NCBI GenBank assembly: GCA_945862265.1
Contig: CAMAXP010000019.1
Span: forward strand, 1 to 64,000
Origin: Bordetella parapertussis
GTDB lineage: Bacteria > Pseudomonadota > Gammaproteobacteria > Burkholderiales > SG8-39
Direction of reading: 5' to 3'
Length of the DNA: 64,000 nt
Shown: piece after piece, positions 25,908 through 34,821 of the stretch
Layout of the letters: every line of letters begins with the position of its first letter
Numbering within the stretch: position 1 is the first letter of the stretch
Program-made: the position numbers and the translations under genes
Notes under the pieces: model-generated
Databases searched by the model: none
The model's input: the letters and a program-made list of their open reading frames with translations, nothing else
What the model was told of the DNA's origin: nothing

Positions 25908-26951
25908 ATGACCGCTGCCGCGCCTGGGCCGTTTCTCGAGCGCCTCGATGCCGAGGCCCGCGCCCTGCTGCTATCCGTCGCGCGGGAGGTGTCGTACCTG
26001 AAGGGCGCCCGGCTGGTGCGCCACGGCGAAGCGGCGCGCGGCGCCTGGCTGCTGCGCGAGGGCCTGGCGGAGGCGGTGGTGATGCTGCCGGGCGGGGAGG
26101 CGCTGACGGTTGCGCGGCTCGAAGGCGGCAATGTGTTCGGGGAAATGGCCCTCCTCGACCACGGCGCCTGTACCGCGACGGTCAGCGCGGCGACCAACAT
26201 CGACGGTTGGTTTGTCGAGCGGGACGATTTCCGGGCGCTGGTCGCGCAACGCCATCCGGCCGCCCTGCGCATCCAGCACGCCATCACCCTGGTCCTGTCC
26301 GACAAGCTGCGGCAGCTGAATGCAAAGGTGCTGGCGTGTCCCTCGGCCGAGGACCGGCCGGCGCGGGTGGCGGGGCCGGAAGGCGACCCCCTGCGGGATG
26401 TGCCCCGCTCCACGCGCGCGGCCTTCGACTGGCGGGCGTTCCTGCCGCGGCTGCCGATGTTCGAGGGGTTCGACGGCGACGAGATCGAAGATGTGGCGGC
26501 GGCCGGGAGTCTTGTGGAGTTGCCACGGGGCGCGCCGGTATTCCACGCGGGGCAGGCGGCCGGTGCGACTTACCTGGTGGTGCGCGGGGCGGTGGAGGTG
26601 GTCGGGCGGCACGCGGCCCTGGAGCGCCGGCTCGCAGTGCTCGGGCCGGGCCAGCTGTTCGGCTTCATGAGCATGCTCGAGGGCCTGCCGCACGGCGTTT
26701 CATGCCATGCGCGGGAATCGGTTCTGCTGCTTGAGTTCCCCCGGGCGCGCTTCGAGGCATTGTATTTCGGGCCCGGCCCGGCGGCGACCAAGCTGCACCG
26801 CGCGGTACATCGCAACCTGCTGGCCTCGCTGGCCCAGACCAACCGGCGCCTCACGCGCCTCATCAGCCAGCTGCAGTTGGCGGCCGCGCACGGGCAGCAT
26901 GCCGAGCTTTCAGCGGCCTACCACGGCCAGCTGGTGGCTCAGTCGACGTAA
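25908..26951 (+). CDS. Protein with two cyclic-nucleotide-binding domains
   Basis: A 347-residue soluble protein with two cyclic-nucleotide-binding beta-rolls and no helix-turn-helix. The first (residues about 20-130) has GNVFGEMALLDHGACTATV, a near-standard cassette but with Cys-Thr where Arg-Ser/Thr normally contacts the phosphate. The second (about 180-290) has GPGQLFGFMSMLEGLPHGVS, further from consensus. The C-terminus is helical. Both sites may therefore bind nucleotide weakly or bind something else. It overlaps the convergent glutamine amidotransferase gene by 13 bases. A regulatory partner role is likely; the target is unknown. Confidence 0.8.
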   Translation: MTAAAPGPFLERLDAEARALLLSVAREVSYLKGARLVRHGEAARGAWLLREGLAEAVVMLPGGEALTVARLEGGNVFGEMALLDHGACTATVSAATNIDGWFVERDDFRALVAQRHPAALRIQHAITLVLSDKLRQLNAKVLACPSAEDRPARVAGPEGDPLRDVPRSTRAAFDWRAFLPRLPMFEGFDGDEIEDVAAAGSLVELPRGAPVFHAGQAAGATYLVVRGAVEVVGRHAALERRLAVLGPGQLFGFMSMLEGLPHGVSCHARESVLLLEFPRARFEALYFGPGPAATKLHRAVHRNLLASLAQTNRRLTRLISQLQLAAAHGQHAELSAAYHGQLVAQST

Positions 26952-27862
26952 TCCAGGGTGATCACCGGGCGGCCGTTCTTCAGCTCGGCGTGCAGCAGCC
27001 CGTATTCAGGCACTTCCACCCAGGCGCTGGTATCGTGCGTGAGCGGCTCGGAGGCGATCAGGATCGAATCGGCCTGCTCGATGCCGCCCGTCATCTTCCA
27101 TTCGCCGTCGTGCAGCGCGTAATCACGGCCGGCCGTGTACCAGAGGCTGAGGTAGGACAGGTTCGCCTCGTGCAGGCGTGAGGCATCTTCCGTCGCGTAG
27201 CAGCCGAAATCGAAGCAGTAGCGCACCGCGGCCAGCTGGTGGCCGTCGGCGACAAACAGGTTGAGCGACGACGACACCGCGATGCCGAGCTCCGCCCGCG
27301 TTTCCCGCAGGATGGCGAGCGTCTCGCGCAGCGCGCCGGTGAGTTCGCCGGCGCTCGGGCGGCGGTGCGCGTCCGGCAGGCGGGATACGACCAGCGCATA
27401 GACCCACTCGCTGTCGGTCGTGCCGTGCACCTGGGCGGCAAACTCGGGCTTCAAGTGACGCGCCAGGAGCGGCTTCATCTCGGCGAAGCGGGCCAGGTCG
27501 CCGTTGTGCGCGAGCACCAACGGCACGCCGGCGAAGTGGAAAGGGTGCACGTTCTGCAGGGAAATCTCGACGCGGGTGCTGTACGCCACCCCGCGCACAT
27601 GGGCCAGCACGCAGCCCGCGTGGATCTTCTCGGCCAGTCCCTTCAGGTTGCGGTCGAACACCGGCAGGGACTGGGAGTGGTACGAAAACGGGCGATCAGG
27701 GTCGGGCGTCGCGGGGTCCCAGGCGCGCATGCCGAAGCCGGCCAGGTTCAGCATGTGCAGCATCTTGGGCATGTAGCTCTGCCGCACCAGCGCCGAATCC
27801 GGCTGGAACAGCAGGTTGTCGAGCAATACGGGCTTGCCGAGGTAGAGGAGTGCTCTGCACAT
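26939..27862 (-). CDS. Class II glutamine amidotransferase
   Basis: A 307-residue YafJ/EgtC-like protein. The start is ATG 27860-27862, giving MCRALLYLG; removal of Met exposes the catalytic Cys. Glutamine-site signatures follow: LAHVRGVAYSTRVEISLQNVHPF and LAHNGDLARF. The protein consists of the glutaminase domain only, so an ammonia acceptor partner or a gamma-glutamyl hydrolase role (as in EgtC) is expected; neither can be settled here. Its start is 22 bases from the palindrome TTGACCGCAGTCAA that also fronts the formate dehydrogenase operon, so the two may be controlled together. Confidence 0.85.
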   Translation of the reverse strand: MCRALLYLGKPVLLDNLLFQPDSALVRQSYMPKMLHMLNLAGFGMRAWDPATPDPDRPFSYHSQSLPVFDRNLKGLAEKIHAGCVLAHVRGVAYSTRVEISLQNVHPFHFAGVPLVLAHNGDLARFAEMKPLLARHLKPEFAAQVHGTTDSEWVYALVVSRLPDAHRRPSAGELTGALRETLAILRETRAELGIAVSSSLNLFVADGHQLAAVRYCFDFGCYATEDASRLHEANLSYLSLWYTAGRDYALHDGEWKMTGGIEQADSILIASEPLTHDTSAWVEVPEYGLLHAELKNGRPVITLDYVD

Positions 27863-27883
27863 GGCGGAACTACAACAGGGCGC

Positions 27884-27897
27884 TTGACCGCAGTCAA
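27884..27897. promoter_or_regulatory. TTGAC-N4-GTCAA operator, site 1 (formate dehydrogenase)
   Basis: Perfect palindrome TTGACCGCAGTCAA, 57 bases before the formate dehydrogenase start codon and identical to site 4 before oxc. The shape matches an Fnr/Crp-type site with TTGAC half-sites. Confidence 0.75.
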
Positions 27898-27953
27898 GAT
27901 TCCGGCGCTGCCCCCTGCCCGATAATGTCGGGTAGACAAGGAGGCAGCGCAAG

Positions 27954-29669
27954 ATGGGTGGTCCAGACAGCAAGACCCCGCTCGGCCAGGGTGTGGCGGG
28001 GACGGCAGCAACGTCCCGCGGGAAGAAGCGCGGCACCCCCAAGGGGCGCAGGGTCGACCCGCAGGCGCTGGAGGACGTGCGCAAGCTCCTTGGCAACGAA
28101 CCACGCCGCCGCGACTTGCTGATCGAGCACCTGCACAAGATCCAGGATGCCTGCGGGCAGTTGCCGGCCGCGCACCTGGCCGCGCTCGCCCACGAAATGC
28201 GCATGGCGATGGCCGAGGTCTACGAGGTGGCCAGCTTCTACCACCATTTCGACATCGTGAAGGAGGGCGAGGCCGCCCCTGCAGCGCTGACCGTGCGCGT
28301 GTGCGACTCGCTGTCCTGCGAGATGGCCGGCGCCAAGGACCTGCTGAAGAAGCTCCCGGGCCTGCTGGGCAAGGAGGTGCGCGTCATTCCCGCACCTTGC
28401 ATCGGACGCTGCGAATCAGCGCCTGCGGTCGTCGTCGGGCAGAACCCGGTGCTTGAGGCCACGCCGGAAGCCGTTGCACGGCATGTGCACGGGCGCCTGA
28501 CCAAGAGCTTCGAGCCCAAGTACATCGACTATGCGGCATATCGCAAAGCCGGCGGGTACCAGCTCATCGCCGACTGCCTCGCAGGCAAGCACACCCGGGA
28601 TGGCATCACCAAGGTCATGGAAGACTCCAGCCTGCGCGGTCTCGGCGGCGCGGGCTTTCCCACCGGGCGCAAGTGGCGTCTGGTGGCGGCGGAGCCCGAG
28701 CCGCGCAACATGGCGGTCAACATCGACGAGGGCGAGCCGGGCACCTTCAAGGACCGCTACTACCTCGAGCGTGACCCGCACCGGTTCCTCGAAGGCATGC
28801 TGGTCGCCGCCTGGGCGGCGGGCGTGGGCGAGATCTGGATCTACCTGCGCGACGAATACGCCGGGTGCCGGGCGGTGCTCGAGCGCGAACTGGCGAAGCT
28901 GAAAAAGAACGCGCCCTGCGCGCTGCCCCCGATCCACCTGCGGCGCGGCGCGGGTGCGTACATCTGCGGCGAGGAGTCCGCGATGATCGAGTCGATCGAA
29001 GGCAAGCGCGGCATGCCGCGGCTGCGGCCGCCCTACGTGGCGCAGGTGGGCCTCTTCGGCTACCCGACGCTCGAGCACAACATGGAAACCGTCTACTGGG
29101 TGCGCGAGATCCTCGAGAAGGGCGCGGCCTGGTTCGCGTCGCACGGCCGCAACGGCCGCAAGGGCCTGCGTTCCTTCTCGGTATCGGGCCGGGTGAAGAA
29201 GCCGGGCGTGCACCTCGCGCCGGCCGGCATCACGGTGAAGGAACTGATTGCCGAATACTGCGGCGGCATGCAGGACGGCCACGAGTTCTACGCCTACCTG
29301 CCGGGCGGTGCCTCGGGTGGCATCCTGCCTGCGTCGATGGGCGACATCCCGCTCGACTTCGACACGCTGCAACCCTACGGCTGCTTCATCGGCTCGGCTG
29401 CGGTGGTGATCCTGTCGCAGCAGGACAATGCCGTGGATGCGGCGAAGAACCTGCTGCGCTTCTTCAAGGAAGAGTCCTGCGGCCAGTGCACGCCGTGCCG
29501 GGTCGGCACGGCCAAGGCGCTGGCGCTGATGGATGCCCCGCAGTGGGACCAGCCGCTGCTCAAGGAACTCTCCTCGGCAATGATGGACGCTTCGATCTGC
29601 GGCCTAGGGCAGGCCGCGCCCAATCCTGTGCTGAGCGTGATGAAATTCTTCCCGCAAGAGGTGGCGTGA
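27954..29669 (+). CDS. NAD-dependent formate dehydrogenase, fused FdsG-FdsB diaphorase subunit
   Basis: A 571-residue electron-transfer subunit. Residues about 45-160 are a NuoE/FdsG-type thioredoxin-like 2Fe-2S domain with cysteines in VCDSLSC and PCIGRC. Residues about 170-570 are a NuoF/FdsB module: GLGGAGFPTGRKW (FMN), GEPGTFKDRYYLE (NAD), GAGAYICGEESAMIESIEG, and the 4Fe-4S loop SCGQCTPCRVG. It passes electrons from the alpha subunit to NAD. In FdsGBA enzymes these two parts are usually separate genes, so this is a natural fusion. AAGGAGG precedes the ATG at 27954. The stop overlaps the alpha-subunit ATG (TGATG). Confidence 0.9.
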   Translation: MGGPDSKTPLGQGVAGTAATSRGKKRGTPKGRRVDPQALEDVRKLLGNEPRRRDLLIEHLHKIQDACGQLPAAHLAALAHEMRMAMAEVYEVASFYHHFDIVKEGEAAPAALTVRVCDSLSCEMAGAKDLLKKLPGLLGKEVRVIPAPCIGRCESAPAVVVGQNPVLEATPEAVARHVHGRLTKSFEPKYIDYAAYRKAGGYQLIADCLAGKHTRDGITKVMEDSSLRGLGGAGFPTGRKWRLVAAEPEPRNMAVNIDEGEPGTFKDRYYLERDPHRFLEGMLVAAWAAGVGEIWIYLRDEYAGCRAVLERELAKLKKNAPCALPPIHLRRGAGAYICGEESAMIESIEGKRGMPRLRPPYVAQVGLFGYPTLEHNMETVYWVREILEKGAAWFASHGRNGRKGLRSFSVSGRVKKPGVHLAPAGITVKELIAEYCGGMQDGHEFYAYLPGGASGGILPASMGDIPLDFDTLQPYGCFIGSAAVVILSQQDNAVDAAKNLLRFFKEESCGQCTPCRVGTAKALALMDAPQWDQPLLKELSSAMMDASICGLGQAAPNPVLSVMKFFPQEVA

Positions 29670-32488
29670 TGGAAAGAGTAAGCACCGAACAGCTGGCGAC
29701 GATGCCGGTCGAGTTCAAGTTGAACGGCCGCACCGTAGTCGGGCGCCCGGACGAGACGATCATCGAGACGGCGAAGAAGAACGGCGTCGAGATCCCGCAC
29801 CTCTGCTATATGCCGGGCATGCGCCCGGACGGCAACTGCCGCGCCTGCGTGGTGGAGATCAAGGGCGAGCGCGTGCTGGCCCCGTCCTGCTGCCGCTACC
29901 CGAAGGACGGGATGGAGGTCACCACCGACAGCGAGCGCGCGAAGGCCTCGCAGAAAATGGTGCTCGAGCTGCTGCTGTCCGACATGCCGGAAAAGCACTA
30001 CCGGGTCGATTCCGAGCTCGACCAGTGGGCGGAAAAGCTGGACGTCGGCCTGCCGCGGTTCCCGGGCCGCACCCAGCCTGCCGCGGACGTGTCCCACCCG
30101 GGCATCGCGGTCAACCTCGACGCGTGCATCCAGTGCACGCGCTGCGTGCGCGCCTGCCGCGAGGAGCAGGTCAACGACGTGATCGGGCTGGCCTTCCGCG
30201 GCGACCACGCAAAGATCGTCTTCGACTTCGACGACCCCATGGGCGCCTCCACCTGCGTGGCGTGCGGCGAGTGCGTGCAGGCCTGCCCGACTGGCGCGCT
30301 GATGCCGGCGCGCGAGGCCGGGCTCGCGGAAATCGACAAGACGGTCGAATCGCTGTGCCCGTTCTGCGGCGTAGGCTGCCAGCTCACCTATCACGTCGAG
30401 AAGAACGTCATCAAGTTCGTGACCGGCCGCGACGGCCCGGCCAACCACGGGCGCCTGTGCGTGAAGGGGCGCTACGGGTTCGACTATGCGCACCACCCGC
30501 AGCGGCTCACCAAGCCGCTCATCCGCAAGCCCGGTGTGCCCAAGTCTGCGACCTTCACCGTAGACCCGGCGAACTGGAAGGAAGCGTTCCGTGAGGCGAG
30601 CTGGGAAGAGGCGCTGGAAGTGGCCGCGAAAGGGCTGCGCAATATCCGGGATGCCGGAGGCGAGCGGGAGGGGCGCCTGGCCCTCGCCGGGTTCGGTTCG
30701 GCGAAAGGCTCCAACGAGGAGGCCTACCTCTTCCAGAAGCTGGTGCGCACCGGGTTTGGCTCCAACTATGTAGACCACTGCACCCGGCTGTGCCATGCGT
30801 CCTCCGTGTCCGCGCTGCTCGAAGGCGTGGGCTCCGGGGCGGTGTCCAACCAGGTCAGCGACGTGCTCAAGGCCGAGGTGGTTTTCGTCATCGGCGCGAA
30901 CCCCACGGTCAACCACCCCGTTGCCGCGACCTGGATGAAGAACGCGGCCAAGAACGGCGTGAAGCTGATCATGGCCGATCCGCGCCGCACCGAGCTTGCC
31001 CGGCATGCGACGCACTTCCTGCAGTTCAACCCGGACACCGACGTCGCGATGCTCAACGCGATGATCCACACGATCATCGATGAGGGCCTCGTGAACGAAG
31101 CCTTCATCCGCGACCGCACCAGCGGGTACGAGGCGCTCAAAGAGAATTCGAAGCACTACTCGCCGGAGAAGATGGCGCCGATCTGCGGCATCCCGGCCAA
31201 GACGCTGCGGGAAGTCGCGCGCATGTATGCGACGTCCAAGGGGTCGATGATCCTGTGGGGCATGGGGATCTCGCAGCACGTCCACGGCACGGACAACGCG
31301 CGCTGCCTGATTGCGCTCACGCTGATGACCGGCCAGGTCGGCAGGCCCGGCACGGGCCTGCATCCGCTGCGCGGGCAGAACAACGTGCAGGGCGCCTCCG
31401 ACTCCGGCCTGATCCCGATGATGTTCCCCGACTACCAGCGCGTCGACAATCCCGAGGCGAACAAGCGCTTCGAGAAGCTCTGGGGCGCGAAGCTCGACAC
31501 CAAGCCCGGCCTGACCGTGGTCGAGATCATGGACGCGGCGTACGCCGGCAAGGTGCGGGGCATGTACATCATGGGCGAGAACCCGGCGATGTCCGACCCT
31601 GACGTCGGGCACGCCCGCGCAGCCATGGCGAAACTGGAGCACCTCGTGGTGCAGGACATCTTCCTGACCGAGACCTGCTACCTGGCCGACGTGGTCCTGC
31701 CGGCCACGGCCTTCCCCGAGAAGGACGGCACGTTCACCAATACCGACCGCATGGTGCAGCTCGGCCGCAAGGCGATCGACGCGCCGGGCGAGGCGAAGCC
31801 GGACCTCTGGATCCTCTGCGAGCTGGCAAAGCGTATCGGCCTGGACTGGACTTACCAGCATCCCAAAGAAGTCTTCAACGAGATGCGCAAGGGCATGAAC
31901 TCCATCGCCGGCATCACGTGGGAGCGCCTCGAGCGGGATTCCTGCGTCATCTACCCGTGCGAGAACGAAGGCGATCCGGGCCAACCGGTAGTGTTCACCG
32001 AGGTGTTCCCTACGGCGACGGGCCGTGCCAAGTTCGTACCGGCGGACCTGATCTCCGCCGACGAACGGCCGGACGCTGACTACCCGACAGTCCTCATCAC
32101 AGGCCGGCAGCTGGAGCACTGGCATACCGGCGCGATGACGCGACGCTCCGGCGTGCTGGATGCGATCGAGCCGGATCCCGTCTGCTCGATCCACCCGCTC
32201 GACCTTGCGGCCCTTGGCGCAAAGGCGGGCGATGTCATCACGGTACAATCGCGGCGCGGCAAGATCTCGCTTTACGCGCGTGCCGACGAAGGCACGCCGC
32301 GGGGCGCCGTCTTCATTCCCTTCGCTTTCTACGAGGCGGCGGCCAACATGCTCACCAACCCCAAGCTCGACCCGGTCGGGAAAATCCCGGAATTCAAGTA
32401 TTGCGCGGTGCGGCTCACGCGCGGCGGGACCGCCCCCGGGGACCCGGGCTACGGGAAGGGGGCAACACTGAAGACCATGTACGGCTGA
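29669..32488 (+). CDS. Formate dehydrogenase alpha subunit (molybdenum/tungsten)
   Basis: A 939-residue catalytic subunit that oxidises formate to CO2. It starts at ATG 29669, coupled to the gene before it. A NuoG-like N-terminus carries a 2Fe-2S cluster (LCYMPGMRPDGNCRACVVEI and SCCRYP), then 4Fe-4S sites (CIQCTRCVRAC and CVACGECVQACPTGA). The molybdopterin domain begins CPFCGVGCQLTYHV. The metal-ligand Cys is in DHCTRLCHASSVS, so this is a Cys and not a selenocysteine enzyme. GTGLHPLRGQNNVQGASD is characteristic of FdhA/FdsA. No fdsC/fdhD maturation gene or fdsD is nearby. In this locus it should clear formate released from oxalate and supply NADH. Confidence 0.93.
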   Translation: MERVSTEQLATMPVEFKLNGRTVVGRPDETIIETAKKNGVEIPHLCYMPGMRPDGNCRACVVEIKGERVLAPSCCRYPKDGMEVTTDSERAKASQKMVLELLLSDMPEKHYRVDSELDQWAEKLDVGLPRFPGRTQPAADVSHPGIAVNLDACIQCTRCVRACREEQVNDVIGLAFRGDHAKIVFDFDDPMGASTCVACGECVQACPTGALMPAREAGLAEIDKTVESLCPFCGVGCQLTYHVEKNVIKFVTGRDGPANHGRLCVKGRYGFDYAHHPQRLTKPLIRKPGVPKSATFTVDPANWKEAFREASWEEALEVAAKGLRNIRDAGGEREGRLALAGFGSAKGSNEEAYLFQKLVRTGFGSNYVDHCTRLCHASSVSALLEGVGSGAVSNQVSDVLKAEVVFVIGANPTVNHPVAATWMKNAAKNGVKLIMADPRRTELARHATHFLQFNPDTDVAMLNAMIHTIIDEGLVNEAFIRDRTSGYEALKENSKHYSPEKMAPICGIPAKTLREVARMYATSKGSMILWGMGISQHVHGTDNARCLIALTLMTGQVGRPGTGLHPLRGQNNVQGASDSGLIPMMFPDYQRVDNPEANKRFEKLWGAKLDTKPGLTVVEIMDAAYAGKVRGMYIMGENPAMSDPDVGHARAAMAKLEHLVVQDIFLTETCYLADVVLPATAFPEKDGTFTNTDRMVQLGRKAIDAPGEAKPDLWILCELAKRIGLDWTYQHPKEVFNEMRKGMNSIAGITWERLERDSCVIYPCENEGDPGQPVVFTEVFPTATGRAKFVPADLISADERPDADYPTVLITGRQLEHWHTGAMTRRSGVLDAIEPDPVCSIHPLDLAALGAKAGDVITVQSRRGKISLYARADEGTPRGAVFIPFAFYEAAANMLTNPKLDPVGKIPEFKYCAVRLTRGGTAPGDPGYGKGATLKTMYG

Positions 32489-32496
32489 ACGTTCGC

Positions 32497-32510
32497 TTGA
32501 CTTCAGTCAA
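32497..32510. promoter_or_regulatory. TTGAC-N4-GTCAA operator, site 2 (fhs)
   Basis: Perfect palindrome TTGACTTCAGTCAA, 8 bases after the formate dehydrogenase stop codon and 71 bases before the fhs start. Confidence 0.75.
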
Positions 32511-32581
32511 GGGTGCGGCGGCGGCCGCGCCCCTATAGTTCCGCGCATCCAACCCAACACAAGACTCAGGAGACTCCCCCC

Positions 32582-34252
32582 ATGCCGTCGGATATCGAAA
32601 TCGCCCAGGCAGCCACGATGCAGCGCATCAACAAGGTGGCGCTCGAAAAACTCGGCATTGCCGAGGAGCACCTCGAGCCCTACGGGCACACCAAGGCCAA
32701 GGTTTCGTTCGAGTACCTGGATACGCTCAAGGACCGCAAGAACGGCAAGCTGATCCTGGTCACGGCGATCAGCCCGACTCCGGCTGGTGAGGGCAAGACC
32801 ACCACTACGGTCGGCCTTGGCGATGCACTCAACTACATTGGCAAGAAGGCGGTGATCTGCCTGCGCGAGCCTTCGCTCGGTCCCGTGTTCGGGGTGAAGG
32901 GCGGCGCGGCTGGCGGAGGCTATGCCCAGGTCGTCCCGATGGAGGACATCAACCTGCATTTCACGGGGGACTTCGGCGCGATCCAACTCGCCAACAACCT
33001 CCTCGCCGCGCTGATCGACAACCACATCAACCACGGCAACGAACTGGGCATCGACGTGCGGCGCATCCAGTGGAAGCGCGTCCTCGACATGAACGATCGC
33101 GCACTGCGCGAAGTCACCGTGGCGCTGGGCGGGACGGCCAACGGCTACCCGCGCGAGGACGGGTTCGACATCGTGGTGGCCTCCGAAGTCATGGCGATCT
33201 TCTGCCTGGCCACGTCCATCGAAGACCTGAAAAAGCGCCTCGGAAACATCGTGATCGGCTACACGCGTGACCAGAAGCCGGTCTGCGCCCGCGACCTCAA
33301 TGCCCATGGCGCGATGACGGTGCTGCTGAAGGACGCGCTCAAGCCCAACCTGGTGCAGACGCTCGAGAACAACCCGGCGTTCATCCACGGCGGCCCGTTT
33401 GCAAACATCGCCCACGGCTGCAACTCGGTGATCGCGACGCAGGCCGCGCTGAAGCTCGCCGACTATGTCGTGACGGAAGCCGGTTTCGGTGCCGACCTTG
33501 GCGCTGAGAAATTCGTCGACATCAAGTGCCGCAAGTCCGGCCTGCGCCCCTCGGCGGCAGTCATCGTTGCGACTGTCCGCGCGATGAAGTACCACGGCGG
33601 CGCCGACCTGAAGACCATTACCACCGAGGACGTGGACGCGCTGGCCAAGGGCATCGTCAACCTCGAGCGGCACGTCGAGAACGTTACCAAGAACTACGGC
33701 ATCCCCTGCGTGGTCTCGATCAACAAGTTCACCAGCGATACCAAGGCCGAGCTCGACCTGCTCTACGACCGGATGAAGAAGATGGGCGTGCCGGTGGTCC
33801 TCGCCACGCACTGGGGCGACGGCGGCAAGGGCGCGGCGGACCTCGCCAACGTCGTGGTCGGGCTGTGCGAGCAGAAGTCGGAGATGACGTTCGTCTACGA
33901 CGAGCAGGACACGCTGTGGGAAAAGGTCAACAAGATCGCCAAGAAGATCTACCGGGCTTCCGAGGTCACCGCCGACACCAAGGTGCGCAACCAGATCAAG
34001 AAACTGCAGGAAGACGGTTACGGGCACTACCCGGTCTGCGTGGCGAAGACGCAGTCTTCGTTCTCGACTGACGCTTCACTCAGGGGGGCGCCGACGGATC
34101 ACGTCGTGAACGTCCGTGAAGTGCGCCTGGCTGCCGGCGCCGAGTTCGTGGTGATGGTCTGCGGCGACATCATGACCATGCCCGGCCTGCCGAAGGTGCC
34201 TTCTGCGAACAAGATCGACTTCGTGAACGGAAAGGTGGTCGGCCTGTTCTAG
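32582..34252 (+). CDS. fhs: Formate-tetrahydrofolate ligase
   Basis: A 556-residue enzyme making 10-formyl-THF from formate, THF and ATP. It starts at ATG 32582 after CAGGAG. The P-loop is [18 protein letters not shown], with [20 protein letters not shown] and [13 protein letters not shown] also standard. Length is normal. It has its own TTGAC-N4-GTCAA site, which links it to the formate dehydrogenase and oxalate genes: formate can be oxidised or sent into one-carbon metabolism. It converges with the CadD-like gene one base after its stop. Confidence 0.96.
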   Translation: MPSDIEIAQAATMQRINKVALEKLGIAEEHLEPYGHTKAKVSFEYLDTLKDRKNGKLILVTAISPTPAGEGKTTTTVGLGDALNYIGKKAVICLREPSLGPVFGVKGGAAGGGYAQVVPMEDINLHFTGDFGAIQLANNLLAALIDNHINHGNELGIDVRRIQWKRVLDMNDRALREVTVALGGTANGYPREDGFDIVVASEVMAIFCLATSIEDLKKRLGNIVIGYTRDQKPVCARDLNAHGAMTVLLKDALKPNLVQTLENNPAFIHGGPFANIAHGCNSVIATQAALKLADYVVTEAGFGADLGAEKFVDIKCRKSGLRPSAAVIVATVRAMKYHGGADLKTITTEDVDALAKGIVNLERHVENVTKNYGIPCVVSINKFTSDTKAELDLLYDRMKKMGVPVVLATHWGDGGKGAADLANVVVGLCEQKSEMTFVYDEQDTLWEKVNKIAKKIYRASEVTADTKVRNQIKKLQEDGYGHYPVCVAKTQSSFSTDASLRGAPTDHVVNVREVRLAAGAEFVVMVCGDIMTMPGLPKVPSANKIDFVNGKVVGLF

Positions 34253-34253
34253 C

Positions 34254-34808
34254 CTAGCAGGCGAGGATGAGGATCCCGATGGCGATGAGGACGAAGGGGA
34301 CTACCTGCGGGCCGTAGCGGCGAATCGGGGCGCCGGCGGCCGGATGGCGTACCAGCCAATACGCGGCGAGGCACCACAGGCCCGTCATGACGGCGAAGAT
34401 CGCGGCAAAAGCGCCGATTTCGAGCGCGCTGGAGGTGGCAAATAACGGGATGTAAACGCCTACGTTGTCCCCGCCGTTCGCCAGCGTTGTCGCCGCGATG
34501 GGGAGAATCCCGGATCCGGGGGGCGTTTCCGGCCCGGCCGGATGGTCGTCCAGAAGCTGCGTCACCCCGATGATTACCGGCAGCAGTCCCAGAAGGCACG
34601 CGTACCCGGCCGGGATGCCGAATGAAAGGAGCGAAGCCAGCGCACTTACGGCGAAAAGCGCGCCGATGCCCGCGTACTGGCCCAGCACTACATCGCGGGC
34701 GCGCCCCCAGCCGATTGCGAAGAAGACGACCAGCAGGAACAGGTCATCGAGGTTGGTCGCCGCAAAAGCGGCAACGCCGATGAGCAGCGTGCCGCCAAGG
34801 GAGTCCAC
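34254..34808 (-). CDS. CadD-like cadmium-resistance membrane transporter
   Basis: A 184-residue inner-membrane protein of the CadD family, with five or six membrane segments. The family start is GVAAFAATNLDDLFLLVVFF, with the acidic pair NLDD in the first segment, and the central repeat-like motif is TLANGGDNVGVYIPLF. Members export or sequester cadmium in Gram-positives; the substrate in this host is not known. It begins 13 bases after the NhaD-like permease gene and is probably its operon partner. Confidence 0.85.
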   Translation of the reverse strand: MDSLGGTLLIGVAAFAATNLDDLFLLVVFFAIGWGRARDVVLGQYAGIGALFAVSALASLLSFGIPAGYACLLGLLPVIIGVTQLLDDHPAGPETPPGSGILPIAATTLANGGDNVGVYIPLFATSSALEIGAFAAIFAVMTGLWCLAAYWLVRHPAAGAPIRRYGPQVVPFVLIAIGILILAC

Positions 34809-34821
34809 CGCAACAAGGGCC

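Noticed and set aside
29375..32248. A 957-codon minus-strand open frame opposite formate dehydrogenase
   Set aside because: Antisense by-product of codon bias; the plus strand holds all formate dehydrogenase motifs.
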